Of a stretch of DNA of 64,000 nucleotides, positions 39,116 through 50,935 are shown piece after piece. The notes under the pieces are model-generated. The model saw nothing but the letters and a program-made list of their open reading frames with translations. It was not told the DNA's origin and did no database searches. The DNA lies in assembly GCA_037447655.1 (NCBI GenBank), contig JBBHKE010003477.1:1-64000 (forward strand), in the 5' to 3' direction. Source of the stretch: Zygnema cylindricum. Lineage: Eukaryota > Streptophyta > Zygnematophyceae > Zygnematales > Zygnemataceae. Both the position numbers and the translations under genes were made by a program. Within the stretch, counting starts at the first letter, position 1. Each line of letters begins with the position of its first letter.

Positions 39116-39325
39116 TACACCGTGAATCGTTATTAGCCTTATGTACTCTATATCCGCACCCCAAAAGTTTGACATTGATACCTTAAATACAAATAAATTA
39201 CTCTATTTAAGGACGTGGACCATAATCTGCCACGTCTCCTGGCACTGGCACTAAATTAGAATGAATAACGCTAATTTTTTCTTTACACTAATAATTTCTA
39301 TACGCTAATATCGATTCAAGTTGTA
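39116..39325. mobile_element. MITE, 200-bp family, third copy
   Basis: TACACCGTGAATCGTTATTA at the left, inverse end ATCGATTCAAGTTGTA at the right. The interior matches 9937-10139 and 30594-30797, with a small GGCACT duplication. Confidence 0.88.
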
Positions 39326-39483
39326 CCTTTAGTCATCCGTCCCCAAGTGTACTGTAAGGCGCACTATTAGTACATTTAACGTACAGTACGGGATGATTGA
39401 CCACAAATAGCGGTTCCAATCGGCTTTACACATTTGAAATTTAAACCGATTGTCGGGCGTCCACACGCGCTTGGCAAGCAGGG

Positions 39484-39701
39484 TACACCATGAATCGCTT
39501 CGCGTGAATGTTTTTTTCCAACTTAAAACATCTTTTCTCTTTGCACACTTGTCGGATTTTCAATCCGACAATTCCGATTAAAAGTTAAAGTTCTCACCTT
39601 CCTGTTAGTATTCTCCAAACATAGGCCGGACACGTGTGCGCAGAGAAAAGATGTATTGAGTGAGAAAGAAAACATTAACACTAAAAGCGATTCACGGTGT
39701 A
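39484..39701. mobile_element. Short palindromic MITE
   Basis: Ends TACACCATGAATCGCTT and AAGCGATTCACGGTGTA. Inside, CATCTTTTCTCTTTGCACAC (about 39529) faces GTGTGCGCAGAGAAAAGATG (about 39634), so most of the element folds into one imperfect hairpin. Confidence 0.78.
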
Positions 39702-39756
39702 GTGAGGAGTTTTGCTTTTGTGTTCTTTTTATCAAGCCAGACCTTAATGTTGCTTA

Positions 39757-40565
39757 GGGTACTTTCGCATGTGCTAAAGTTACAGTTATTTTCTGTCGTT
39801 TTCCTCCATAACTTAGAAAAAAACGAGAAAATCCGCAGCCGTACCAAAAAATAGAAATTACCACCGTACAAGTTGCGTTACCTTGAAACTTTATACGTAC
39901 AATAGTTTGTCGTTTAGCGCGATGCAATTTGTCGTCTAGCGCATTTCGACCCACTTTCGCGTCCATTCAACACATGTTCAAACTTTACATCAAATCACCT
40001 CGCGAGGTGATTCGAAATAAAGTCCAATAAGGTGAGCGAATAGGCAGACGTTGTTGCACGTGTCGGAAGCTTTTTACAATTTTTGTGCGCGGAGTACCAA
40101 AAACAAACACACTGCACGTTTCCAGCCTGTGCGTACTGTTTTCTGTGCGCTGATTTTCGTATAGGGGCCGTCTCTCTCAAACACACGTGTCTTCACACAT
40201 ACGGTGTAGGAAAAACATTGGGCACCTGTCGGCAAGTCGGAAAACGATAAACGAAACCGCATTTCTATGCGACAGCGAAAGGTATTTTATTGTCTCGACA
40301 CGACGACAATGTGGCGTACAGACATTACGAAGTCACAAAAATTGTACAGCGTACGGAGAGACGCCTCAAATTGAAGCGGAGTGGAAGTTTCGCCTCATTT
40401 TGTGTACCACTTCATTTGTCACATTGTTTCGTATACGTCTACGTAAGTAACTTTTTTAAGTAACAAGTTATTTACTTTTACATCCGAATGCTCTAGAAGT
40501 TTTATGGAGAATCCTCGCTATAAAAGTTAGTTGAAGACTAAGTTTCGGTTACATGCGAAAGTACC
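39757..40565. mobile_element. Non-autonomous DNA element, TIR GGTACTTTCGCATGT
   Basis: Ends GGGTACTTTCGCATGTG and the inverse ACATGCGAAAGTACC. The subterminal TTTCTGTCGTTTTCCTCCAT and the general layout match the GGGTATGTCCCC family (3351-4125, 11246-12017), but the terminal bases have changed at both ends together. No coding capacity. Confidence 0.75.
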
Positions 40566-41034
40566 ATTAGCTTCCTCTTTTAATAGAGTATGCGAGAAAC
40601 GCCAACAATTTCAAAAAGAACAGAAGCTAGGGGGAGGAACTGCGACATTGCCGGTATGCGTCCAAATTTTTGAATGATGTTGCAAAAAATTATGTTAAGC
40701 GAATTAAACGGAGTCGGGGTTAACGGTTGTAGCATCGTAAGTTCGGGAGTGAACGAAAGAGAAGCAACAGAAAGATGTGTAAAAGCTCCTTCCTTTCTGT
40801 AGGGACGAAGAGAACGCTGCATTAGTGCTACACCGTGAATCGCTAGTACTATACTGTACACCGGGAATCTTAATTAGAGTAAAAAAACAAAAAAAAATAT
40901 TAAAGTTATCCACTCTATTTTGGGTAATCAACCCTTTTAAAAAAAATTACTCTAATTTATTAATAACTCTAATTTGGGCGTAAATTTGGGCGTTGAATGT
41001 ATCTACTGTATATTAGGCATGCATACACAATCTG
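40566..41034. other. Spacer with MITE ends
   Basis: Contains TACACCGTGAATCGCTAG (about 40829) and TACACCGGGAATCTTAATTA (about 40857), single ends without clear partners. No gene. Confidence 0.45.
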
Positions 41035-41640
41035 ACAAAACGGATACGAAACAACATTTAATTCCGACTGACGAAATCAAATATCCGGATTAGATCGAAG
41101 TGCTCACAAATGAGCTGGTGGAGCCGAATGGACATTTGGCGGTTTGCGAAGCAGATGTCGGCGGGTGACACGTGGCAAGGTATGATTGGACAACGGATAT
41201 CACGGAGGGAGCAACTACGGCTCAAGAACTGACACGCGTCAGCGGAGCGGCCATGCCGTACTATGGCCGTACAAGAGGTACAGCGGTACATGTACCTTCT
41301 TGTGCCTTACAGTCTTTTGATTGGCTAGGTACATTAGTAGTAGGCTTAGAGAGGGAGTTTGGGACTTAGAAAATTTTGGGTTTCCGCCTCTCTCCCAGAG
41401 CATCCGTATATATATTTGGCCATCTTTGGTCAGCCATAACTTATTTCTCAAGTGAGCAATTTTAGTGATTCTTTTTGCTGCGGACTCACAGGAGTCCACG
41501 CTACTTAGTGGGGTAGTCGGTCTGAGTTTTTGCATGCCAGGGTGGCACTTATTCATTGCCAAAGTCAAAAGTGCAAATATTATCCTAAAACTTTATATAA
41601 GCTGGACATTCTGTGGACCAATGGAGGTCACAGAATTACA
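41035..41640 (+). mobile_element. 5'-truncated copia LTR (element A)
   Basis: The 3' half of an LTR ending CACAGAATTACA, immediately followed by GGTTATGGGCCCACC, the leader/gag start of this lineage. It is most similar to the LTR at 48787-49793, not to the LTR at 43204. Hairpins present include GTAC (41269-41305) and GGACTC-ACAG-GAGTCC. Confidence 0.8.
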
Positions 41641-43203
41641 GGTTATGGGCCCACCCTCTAGGGTGCCCATTTTCAATGGAAGAGGGTTCAAATACTGGGG
41701 AACCATAATGAGGGGTGCATTGTTTGAAAAACGGCTATGGGGCATTGTGAGTGGTCGTATGCGTCGGCCAACTGCAAAATTGGGAGTTCCACCAGGGTTT
41801 AGAGGATCTCAATTCACAGGAGGGTCGGCGGAGGAAGAGGTGGTATAGGATGATAGGGAAATCATCGTGTCGGACAAAGAGAAGGAGAAGGGGAAGGAGA
41901 AACTCACATCGATGGCTACTAGATCGGTTCCGGTAGTAGATGTTCAGAAAACCGAGGCAAATGATACTGAAATCTGGGATTTAAACAACACTGTGACACC
42001 TCATTTTATTCTCGGGCGTCTCACTCAAACAGTTGCTACACCTCATCTTCAATATGACAGGGCGGACGAGTTGTGGGAGGCTCTTGTTAACATTTACAAC
42101 AGTGGTAAGATTCAGCAGCAGAAATTGGCAGATCAAAAGGTACAAGCATATGTGTACAAAGGGGGAAAGATGTTAGACTTTTGTAATGACTTGGCCGGGT
42201 TATTTATGGAGTTTGAGAGTGCAAGAAAAAGGGAGACCAAGAAAGAGAAGGTGAATACTTTTTTGATGAAACTCCCAGATGATTATGAAAACATTGTTAA
42301 CTGGGTTCACGATTTGCCAGATCATCGATGGATCTGGAACTTCGTTGTGGGGATGATTTTGGTTTGAGAAAGCACAATTGAGATTCAGAAAGGAGGAAAG
42401 AGCGTTCAAACATTGGCTGCTGAACTAACTGGGGGGATAAGGATACCAAGAAACCTTATTGAAACCTTGGTGGAGGTGGGAAACCAATCGGACGGATCTG
42501 GATCGAGGCCTCCGAAGGGCCTCTGTCACTTTTGTAAGAAGTCGAAACATTACATGGCGGAGTGTACTAAACTGACAGAGCTGAGATTGAAGCAGGGGCA
42601 GACCGGAAAATCAGCCGTAGAAAAGAAAAAGGCATTTGTGGCAACACAAGTCATGGGAGAGAATTCCGATGAGGACAATGGAAAACTTCTCCTCAACGAG
42701 GAGCTGGAGGTGAAAGGTGAGCCGGAGACTCCAAAGAGGCAAAAGTGTGCTTTCGGTGGAGTAAAAGAAAGCTCCTGAAGAAAGATGGATTACTGATTCA
42801 GGAGCCTCTATACATATGTGTAGAGAAAAACCATTGTTTACCAAAATGAGAAAGATCCCTATTGTAGAGATAGAGTATGGGGATGGGAGAACAGTAACCA
42901 CTAATTTAGTGCAATCTATGGATCTGAAAGTCTTAGTTGATGGTAAGACATCCATAGTCACTTTCTCTAATGTTATTTTTATTCCAGAGTTGAACTAGAA
43001 TCTTATCTATACGTCGGTCTTAGATGATAAGGGTTTTGAGACTAGTACTAAAAAAGGAGTCTTTGTTGCTAGCTTTGAGAACGAAGTGTACTTCACAGCT
43101 GAAAATGGTAGCTAAGGAATACATAGGCTGAATTTGAGTAATGGAAAGACGGGAGTTTACTATGCTGGTATAAGTGATTTGATAATGTGGCATAAAAGAT
43201 TGG
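41618..43203 (+). pseudogene. Element A copia gag-protease, truncated
   Basis: Begins near MGPPSRVPIFNGRGFKYW, continues in a UBN2-type gag region (41867-42367, ending at an early TGA), then a CCHC knuckle (CHFCKKSKHYMAEC, about 42527), then a protease with the DSGAS catalytic motif intact (about 42796-42812). A TAG interrupts the region after IPELN. It ends at the gag-pre-integrase motif WHKRL, where the next LTR begins. Protease would mature the polyprotein; frameshifts and the truncation make it inactive. Confidence 0.8.
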
Positions 43204-44259
43204 TGTAGAAATTAATGCTCCATTTTAAGTATTTTCTAGGTCTAAATAGAAGTATAGAAAGAAGCCGAGGCAGTCTACCTCTAACTTCTTTCTCCAACTC
43301 TTAAACTTGTCGCAGTCACTGAGAAATTGGAGAAAGAGCTAGAGCCATGGCTACCTAGGCTATCCAGAGGTTTACGGGGAATATACATTTGTTAGGGGTT
43401 TTATTTACTAAAAGGTATGTGTCGGCCATAGGATTTGATCCTGGTACCTGCCGGCCAGCAGACAGCTGGTAGCCAGTAGCCTTAGTCGTTAAGCCTGGAC
43501 CTAGTGTTACGTACTATATGGTTTGATATTTAATTAAACATTTCCACGTAGGATAATTCATTTAACTGTAATTGTTTACGGGGTACATAGATCCGGTAAT
43601 GTAAAAGTACGGATTACGGTACGGATAAGAAATCAATAGAGCAAATTTATTTCTTTAGCGAAACGAAAACCGCGCATCTATTAATTACGGCTACGATTAA
43701 ATGTGAATTTAATCGGACAGCTAGAATTAGCGCCGAAATCGCGGAAGAAGATTTCGGCGGTTTGTGGTCATCGCCACGTCGGATGTCACGTGGCGAAATT
43801 ACATTGGATCGTGGTATCTCCGGAGATTACGGCACCGAATCCGGATATGACATGTGTCGACATTTAGGCCATGTCGTACAATGTCCGTACATAAAGTACA
43901 CCGGCAGTTGTACTTTTGTGTACGGAACTGTGATCTGATTGGCTCCGTACATCAGTAGATAGAGTCTGTGAGAGAGATAGGACTTAGAAAAAATTAGAAG
44001 ATAGGACCCTCTCTCCCAGAGAGCTTCTGTACAAAAGGTCAACTTTGACCCTCCATAACTTACTGCTCAGGGGAGTGAATTCAGAGATTCTTTTTGCTAT
44101 CGACTCAAGGGAGTCTTGTCTTCACAAGGGTGAAGTTGGTCAGAATTTTTGTCTACCAGGGTGACAGTTATTTTTGCTGAAACACAAAGGGTCAGGATTA
44201 TCCAAGAGGCTTCTTGGAAGTTGTCCACTCTGAGGACTTATGGAGGTCTCAGAGTTTCA
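43204..44259 (+). mobile_element. Copia LTR (5' LTR of element B)
   Basis: Inserted in element A at AAAAGATTGG, a point still contiguous in element B's own coding sequence (AAGATTGGGACATATG). Start TGTAGAAATT, end CTCAGAGTTTCA. Hairpins include GACTC-AAGG-GAGTC (44102-44115) and CTTCAC-AAGG-GTGAAG (44120-44135). The latter has both arms changed relative to CTACAC/GTGTAG. Confidence 0.85.
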
Positions 44260-45374
44260 GGTTATGGGCCCACCCTCTAGGGTACTAATCTTTAATGGAA
44301 CTGGCTTCATATACGGGGAAAGTATTATGATATGAGCTCTATGCGAAAAAAAGGTTTTGGGGTATAGTGAGTGGACAGTTGGGGCGTCCATCAAGTCTTG
44401 GCATTCCTCCAGGGTTTGGAGGAAGCAGATTCACCAGGAAAGAGGATCCACCTTCAACGGAGGAAACAAAAGAAGGAGAGGTGGTGGAGAAAGGAAAGGA
44501 GAAGGAGGCGACCACACCAATAGCAACTGGTTCGGCATTCATGTCACCTATTTTGAGGAACGAGGAGAATGATACTGAAACCTGGGACTTCAACAATATG
44601 GCGGCAAAGCACTTCATCCTACGCCATCTCACTCAAGGACTTGCATGTCCTCATTTGCAGGTAGAAAAGGCATCCGATCTTTGGATGGCTCTCATAGAGA
44701 TGTACCGAAGTGGTACGATTCAGCAACAACAGTTGGCTGATCAAAAGGTACAGGCATATGTGTACAAAGGGGGAAAGATGATAGACTTTTATAATGACTT
44801 GGCCGGGTTATTTATAGTGTTGGAGAGCGCAGTGAAAAGGGAGACCGAGAAAGAGAAGTTGAATACTTTGTTGATGAAACTCCCAGATGATTATGAAAAT
44901 ATTGTTAACACGATTCACGACTTGCCAAATCATCGATGGATATGGAACTCCGTTGTGTGGATGCTTTTCGTTCGGGAAAGCACAATTGAGATTCGGAGAG
45001 GAAATAGTGTTCAAGCATTGGTTGTTGGAACTAACCGGGGGGGTAAGGATTCTAAGAAACCTTATGGAAATTATGGTGGAGGAGGAAGAGGAAACCAATC
45101 TGACGGATTTGGATCGAGGCCTCTAAAAGGACTTTGTCACTTTTGTAAGAAGCCGAGACATTACATGGCGGAGTGTACTAAATTGATAGGGCCCAAACTG
45201 ATCGAGGGACAGATTGGAAATTCAGCCACAGGAAAGAAGAAGGCATTTGTGGCAACACAATTCATGGGAGAGGATTCCGATGGGGACGATGGAGAACTTC
45301 TCTATGAGAAGCTGGAGGTGAAAGGTGAGCCGAAGATTCCAAGGAGAGGCAAAAGTGTGCTTTCGGTGGAGTAA
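44260..45374 (+). pseudogene. Element B copia gag
   Basis: After an initial stop near 44333, a 335-codon open frame (44367-45374) covers most of gag: UBN2-like region (LTQGLACPHLQVEKASDLW) and a CCHC knuckle (CHFCKKPRHYMAEC, about 45137). It is the longest intact gag in the window. A TAA at about 45372 separates it from the protease, which follows in another frame. Confidence 0.8.
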
Positions 45375-45982
45375 GTGAAGCTTATGAAGAAGGATGGAAT
45401 ATTGATTCAAGAGCCTCTATGCAATTGTGTAGAGAAAAACCATTGTCTACCAAAATAAGAAAAATCCCCACTATAGAGATAGAGTATGGGGATGGGAGAA
45501 GAGTAACCACTTATTCAGTGGGATCACTGGATCTAAGATTCTTAGTTAATGGTAAGACATTTATAGTCACTTTCTCGGATGTTATTTTTATTCCAGAGTT
45601 GAACAAGAATCTTATCTCTACGTCGGTCTTAGATGGTAAGGGTTTTGAGACTGGTACTATAAAAAGAGTCTTTGTTGCTAGCTATGAGAATGAAGTGTAC
45701 TTCACAGTTGAAAAGGGTAGCCAAAGAATATTTAGGCTGAATTTGAGTAATGGGAAGACGGGAGTTTACTATGATGGTGTAAGTGACTTAATGATGTGGC
45801 ATAAAAGATTGGGACATATGCATCTAGATAATTTGAAAAAAATGAAGATAATGGGTGTAGTTGATGGAATTCATTTTGAGGATAATGAGACTTTGGATGA
45901 TTGTAGCGGATGTGCTCAAGGCAAGACCCATAGATTGCCTTTCCCAAAAATCACAACATATATACGGGTGAAAAGGTCTTAG
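45375..45982 (+). pseudogene. Element B protease and gag-pre-integrase region
   Basis: The protease active-site motif, DSGAS in element A, reads DSRAS here (about 45400-45415). The glycine of the D-[ST]-G triad is replaced, which should abolish activity. The following 187-codon frame contains the conserved WHKRLGHMHLDNL and CSGCAQGKTHRLPFPK zinc-binding (HHCC) region at the integrase N-terminus, then a stop at 45980. Confidence 0.8.
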
Positions 45983-46530
45983 ATTTGATTCATACTGACA
46001 AATGGGACCGGCCAAACTGCCATCAATTGGAGGGAAAAGATTTATGTTTACTATCACCGATGATTGGTCTAGATACGCTGGAGTAAATTTCTTGAAAAAC
46101 AAATCTGAGGCTTCGGCTTATTTTAAAGAGTATAAAGCATGGAGTGAAAAGCTTCATGAGACATCTATAAAGAGAGTGAGGAGTGATAATAGGGGAGAAT
46201 ACACTTCTAATTAGTTTGAGGATTACTTGAAAGAGATAGGGGTTCAACTCAAAAAGACTGTCGTAAAGAACCCAGAACAAAACGGTGTAGCCGAGAGACT
46301 AAATCGGACATTTAAGTGATGATGCTCGTAGTATGTTGTTAGATAAAAAGATAAGAAAAAGTTTTTGGGCAGAAGCTATGAATTGTGTTAGCTATCTCAA
46401 AAAAAGATTCCTTACCACGTCGGTAAAAGGACAAACACCTTATAAAAGATGGACCGGGAGAAAACCTAATATCTCAAACTTAAAGGTGTTTGGAAGTCAA
46501 GTGTTTAGTCTAAACACAGAAAAAATCTGA
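45983..46530 (+). pseudogene. Element B integrase core
   Basis: Reads through two stops and a frame change: ITDDWSRYAGVNF, then RSDNRGEYTSN (second catalytic Asp), then PEQNGVAERLNRTF (catalytic Glu), then SFWAEAMNCVSYL and the TPYKRWTGRKPNISNLKVFG region typical of copia. Integrase inserts the cDNA copy into the genome. A TAG at about 46212 and a TGA near 46318 break the frame. Confidence 0.8.
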
Positions 46531-48213
46531 TTGGAAGTTAGATGCAAGGGGAAAGGTGGGGCACCAACTTGGGTATGATGAAAATGTAAAGGGATATACA
46601 GTTTATGATCTCGGAAGAGAAGACATCATTCTAATAAAACACTTGGTAGTCATGGATGAAGGGAAGTCCATAGATCCCTTTAAATACACTATACCGGTTA
46701 AGATTAGAATTGAATCCGAATATGAGTTAGATTCAAATTCTTATAACCGAACTCCGGTTCAGCATGACCTTGCAAATGTGACCGAGATGGGTGACAACTA
46801 TTAATGATGAGATGGCTTCCATTATGGAAACAAACACATGGGAGTTGGTGGATTGTCCTCTGGACAAAAAGTCGATAAGATGTAAGTGGGTATTTAAGTT
46901 GAAACTCAATCTAAATAACACCATCGAGCGATACAAGGCCAGATTGGTGGCAAAGGGGTATACACAGAAGGAGGGAATCGATTATGTGGAGATCTTTGCT
47001 CCAACTGTTAGATTTCCCTCCGTCCGGATTCTACTTAGTCTAACGGCAGCGGAAGACATGGAAGTGCACCAGATAGACATCAAAACTGCTTTCTTACACG
47101 GAGAATTAGAAGAAGAGATCTTCATGCAACAGCTGAAAGGATTTGTGGAGAAAGGAGAAGAAAGTAAGGTGTGCAGATTGATAAAGTCTCGTTATGGACT
47201 AAAGCAAGCTCCATACCAATAAAGTAAAAAGCTGGACAAATTTTTGATAAGTTTGGGATATATCCAAATCAGTACGGATCATACCATCTATCTATTTGAT
47301 GATGAGGAAGGTATAATTTTCATTGCCGTATATGTTGATGATTTGCTTGTTTGAGTAAATCAATGGAGAAAATGAATAGATTGAAAAAGGATCTAAAGAG
47401 TAGATTTAAAATGAAAGACTTGGGGGAGGCTAAATATATTTTGGGAATTCAGATGGAGAGGGATAGAGAAAAGAAAACAATTAGACTAACTCAAAAGGAA
47501 GCAATTGGAAATATGCTTAAAGAATTTCAAATTGATAAAGCAAATAGTTGTACGACTCTAATGGACTTAAAGAAGGGAAATGAGGGGAGCTCAGAAGAGG
47601 GATTCTTGATCTTGGATCATGAGTTAGGACTTGAGGAAAGCAATTTCATGCAAACTATTCTGTACAGACATGTTGTCGTTGGTTTGATCAATTTTATGAG
47701 CTGTACTCGTTGTGATATAGCAGCAGCTGCGGGGGTATTAAGTAAGAGTCTAAATGATCCTAGGGAAAAAGATTGAGACGCGACCAAAAGGGTCATGTGG
47801 TACTTGATAGGAACGAAAGACCTATGGTTGCATTTGGGAGGGGAAAACAATGACATCACCACTTGGAGTGATGCCAGTTATGGGGATGCTCGGATGAGGA
47901 GGTGTACTTGTGGGTATGTGTTGTATGTTGGGAATGGGGCTTGTTGTGGAGCAGCAAAAAACAAAAGGTGATTGCTCAGTCCACCAGGGAGGCTGAGTAT
48001 ATGGCCTTTTGTTCGGCTGTGAAAGAATTAATGTGGGTGAAATCCTTGCTTCAAGAATTGGGATATATTAAGAATGGAGTGAAAATGATATTTTGTGAAA
48101 ATCAAGCAACGATTGCAATTGCAACAAATCTTAAGCATCACTTTAGAGCAAAACACATGGATATTTGTTTGAGCTTTGTTAGAGAGAAGGTAGAGAATAA
48201 AATAATTAGTTGA
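46531..48213 (+). pseudogene. Element B reverse transcriptase and RNase H
   Basis: RT motifs appear in order: WELVDCPLDKKSIRCKWVFK, YKARLVAKGYTQKEGIDY, QIDIKTAFLHGELEEEIFM, and YVDDLLV (about 47330), which contains the catalytic aspartates. It is followed by MKDLGEAKYILGIQMERD and an RNase H with TTWSDASYGD and STREAEYMA motifs (to 48213). Stops at about 47221, 47353 and 47776 disrupt the frame. The order gag-PR-INT-RT-RH identifies it as Ty1/copia. Confidence 0.85.
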
Positions 48214-49050
48214 GAATATAGCCCTGATGGAGAAATGGTAGCTGATATGAATACTAAGCCGGTTACTTCTCCCAAATTGATATTTTGTTGGGAGAAGTGT
48301 GGACTGAAGCAAAAGATAGACTAGAAAATAATGGGAGTGTTGAAAAAGGTATTTCATACACTTGATTTTTTGCTCATGGTCTTACAGCAGCCCTCATACT
48401 TGTCGTAGTCACTGAGGACTAGCAGGCAGCGATGGATGCTCTATGCAGACAAGGAGACAGATAGATAAGAGCAGAAGACCCAGCTCCTGCGAAAAAAAGA
48501 TGGACAGGATTGGAAGAAACATGTACAAGACCGAGGTTTGCTCTTGTGACCTCCGGAAAGAAACCGTACAACATTGCCCTCGGTCTTCACTTTAAAGCAA
48601 AACACATGGATATTTGATTAAACTTTGTTAGAGAGAAGGTAGAGAATAAAATAATTAGTTTGGAATATAGACCATATGGAGAAATGGTAGCTGATATGAT
48701 GACTAAGCCAGTTCCTTCTCTCAAATTGATAATTTGTTGGGAGAAGTGTGGACTGAAGCAAAAGATAGACTAGAAAATAATGGGAGTGTTGAAAAAGGTA
48801 TTTCACACTCTTGATCTTTTGCTCATGGTCTTAGTGCAACCCTCATACTTGTCGTAGTCACACTTGTCGTAGTCACTGAGGACTAGCAGGCAGCCATGGA
48901 TGCCCTATGCAGACAAAAAGACGGATAGATAGGAGTAGAAGACCCAGCTCCATAAAAAGAAAGATGGACAGGACCGGAAGAAACATGTACAGGACCGAGG
49001 TTTGCTCCTGTGACCTCCGGAAAGAAATCGTACATCATAGCCCTCGGTCT
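48150..49050 (+). repeat. 449-bp tandem duplication across the RNase H end, polypurine tract and LTR start
   Basis: Segment 48150-48600 is repeated at 48599-49050, including AAAACACATGGATATTTG, the polypurine tract AAATAATGGGAG (48327 and 48776), and the first about 250 bp of the LTR. The element therefore has two potential plus-strand priming sites and two LTR starts (48338, 48787). Divergence between units shows that the duplication is old. Confidence 0.85.
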
Positions 49051-49793
49051 TATCCGTTAGGTCTTGAAGATCGCTAAAGTAACTGGGTGCGATTGATACT
49101 TAAACATTACGGGGCGGCATATTCCATTTAACTAATTACGAGACAAATTGTTGTGGAAACGTACCGATCCGCACGAAATCTGGACCGCACGGAATATACA
49201 AAACAACATTTAATTTTGATGGACGAAATCAAATGTCCGGATTAGATCGAACGACTGACAAATGAGTCTGTGGAGCGGAATGGACTTTTGGCGGTTTGCG
49301 GAGCAGATGCCGGCGGGTGACACATGACGACGTATGATTGGACGGCGGATATCACGGAGGGAGCAATTAGGACTCAAGAACTAACACGCGTCAGGGGAGC
49401 GGCCATGCCGTACAATGGTCGTACAAGAAGTACAGCGGTACATGTACCTTCTTGTGCCTTACAGTCTTTTGATGGGCTAGGTACATTATTAGTAGGCTTA
49501 GAGAGGGAGTTTGGGACTTAGAAAAATTTGGGTTTTCGCCTCTCTCCTAGAGTGCATCTGTATATATTTGGCAATCTTTGGTCAGCCATAACTTAATGCT
49601 CAAGTGAGCAATTTTAGTGATTCTTTTTGCTGCGGACTCAGGGGAGTCCAGACTACATAGGGGTGTCGTCGGTCAAATTTTTTGCGTGCTAGGGTGGCAT
49701 TTATTCATTGCCAAAGTCAATAGTGCAATTTTTATCCTGGAGGCTTCATATAACTTGGACATTCTATGGACGAATGGAGGTCACAAAATTACA
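48787..49793 (+). mobile_element. 3' LTR downstream of element B
   Basis: Starts TGTTGAAAAAGG after the polypurine tract and ends CACAAAATTACA. It matches the truncated LTR of element A (41035-41640) far better than element B's 5' LTR. An antisense tRNA-like module lies at about 49003-49075. Confidence 0.82.
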
Positions 49794-50935
49794 AACAGTC
49801 CACCGGACACATTGACAAAGTCGGACAATTTGGTTCGTACAGATTTTGTCAGTTTGGAAAATTATGCGACCAGAGAACTTGCCACAAAGTCCGTGCCCAT
49901 TTTACAGATGCGAATCACTACGACCGCCGACTCTTTCGATGGTTCACAATCCGCTGTGACGAATCTTAACCAAATCACCGCTGGCGCGCCAAACGTCAAT
50001 CATGACATAAAGCCTCATGACAAAAATTCAGGTGCGCCGACCAATCATGCTGATATTACACCTCAGGACCACCTTGTACTTGCTACTAATAAATTACAGT
50101 TGTCGAAATTAAAAAGGGCGGACAGTGTACGGCCAGAATCAAACCTTGTTCAAACAAATCTAGTGAATTCGTTGTCGTGACCCTTCGCGCCAATTTTGGG
50201 GAATCCACTTGCCGAATCCTCCACGACAAATCTTTTGACTATTGATCCTACGCAGCAGACTCTACGATGCCGTACTCGACTTGTACCTCTAACCTGGAAG
50301 GTGACCTGAAACCTTGCTCACGACAATCTTGCTGATGTTAGAGATCCATCACCAACATTAAAATCTGCTCTAAAGCGTCCAAAAGCAGACAAGTGGCATT
50401 TGGCAACCAATGAGGAATATCAAGCTCTAATGATCAATCAGTCTTGGACACTTTGCAAGTTGCCACCTAACCGGCGCGCCATTGGTTTAAAATGGGTTTT
50501 TAAAGTTGAAAATTTTGCAGATGGATCTGTTGAACGCTATAAGGCGCGTCTTGTTGCGAAAGGTTATTCGCAGACCAAAGGAATTGACTACAACGAGACT
50601 TTTGTGTCGGTTGCAAAATTCGAATCCATTCGTACAGTTTTGTCTTTGGCGACAATCCACAACTGGGAACTTCAGCAGCTCGACGCTACAACTGCCTTTT
50701 TGCACGGGACCATTGAAGAAGATATTTATATGGAGCAGGCTCTAGGATACGCTCTAGTTGGACAAAAATCTTTAGTTTGTCGATTAAATAAATCAATTAA
50801 TGGTCTAAAGCAAGCGCCACGTGTATGGCACAAAACGCTTGTCTTTGTTGTATTAAAAGATGGATTTAAAGAAATAAGTGTAGATTTTGGTATTTACATT
50901 AAAGGTACAGGTGACAGTTTGGTAATAATTATGAT
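49794..50935 (+). pseudogene. Copia lineage C, copy 1: linker and reverse transcriptase fragment
   Basis: Begins abruptly after the LTR in the integrase-RT linker (Thr/Asn-rich). It continues through a TGA near 50178 to RT motifs LPPNRRAIGLKWVFK, RYKARLVAKGYSQTKGIDY, QLDATTAFLHGTIEEDIYM and LNKSINGLKQAPRVW. It stops just before the YVDD box. The lineage differs from A/B (about half identity by eye) and is the same as 50936-53586. Confidence 0.78.

Noticed and set aside
41641-41660. Standard initiator-Met tRNA primer-binding site after the LTR
   Set aside because: The sequence following the LTRs is GGTTATGGGCCCACC, which already belongs to the gag start and does not match the usual TGGTATCAGAGC. 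Primer identity is left open.
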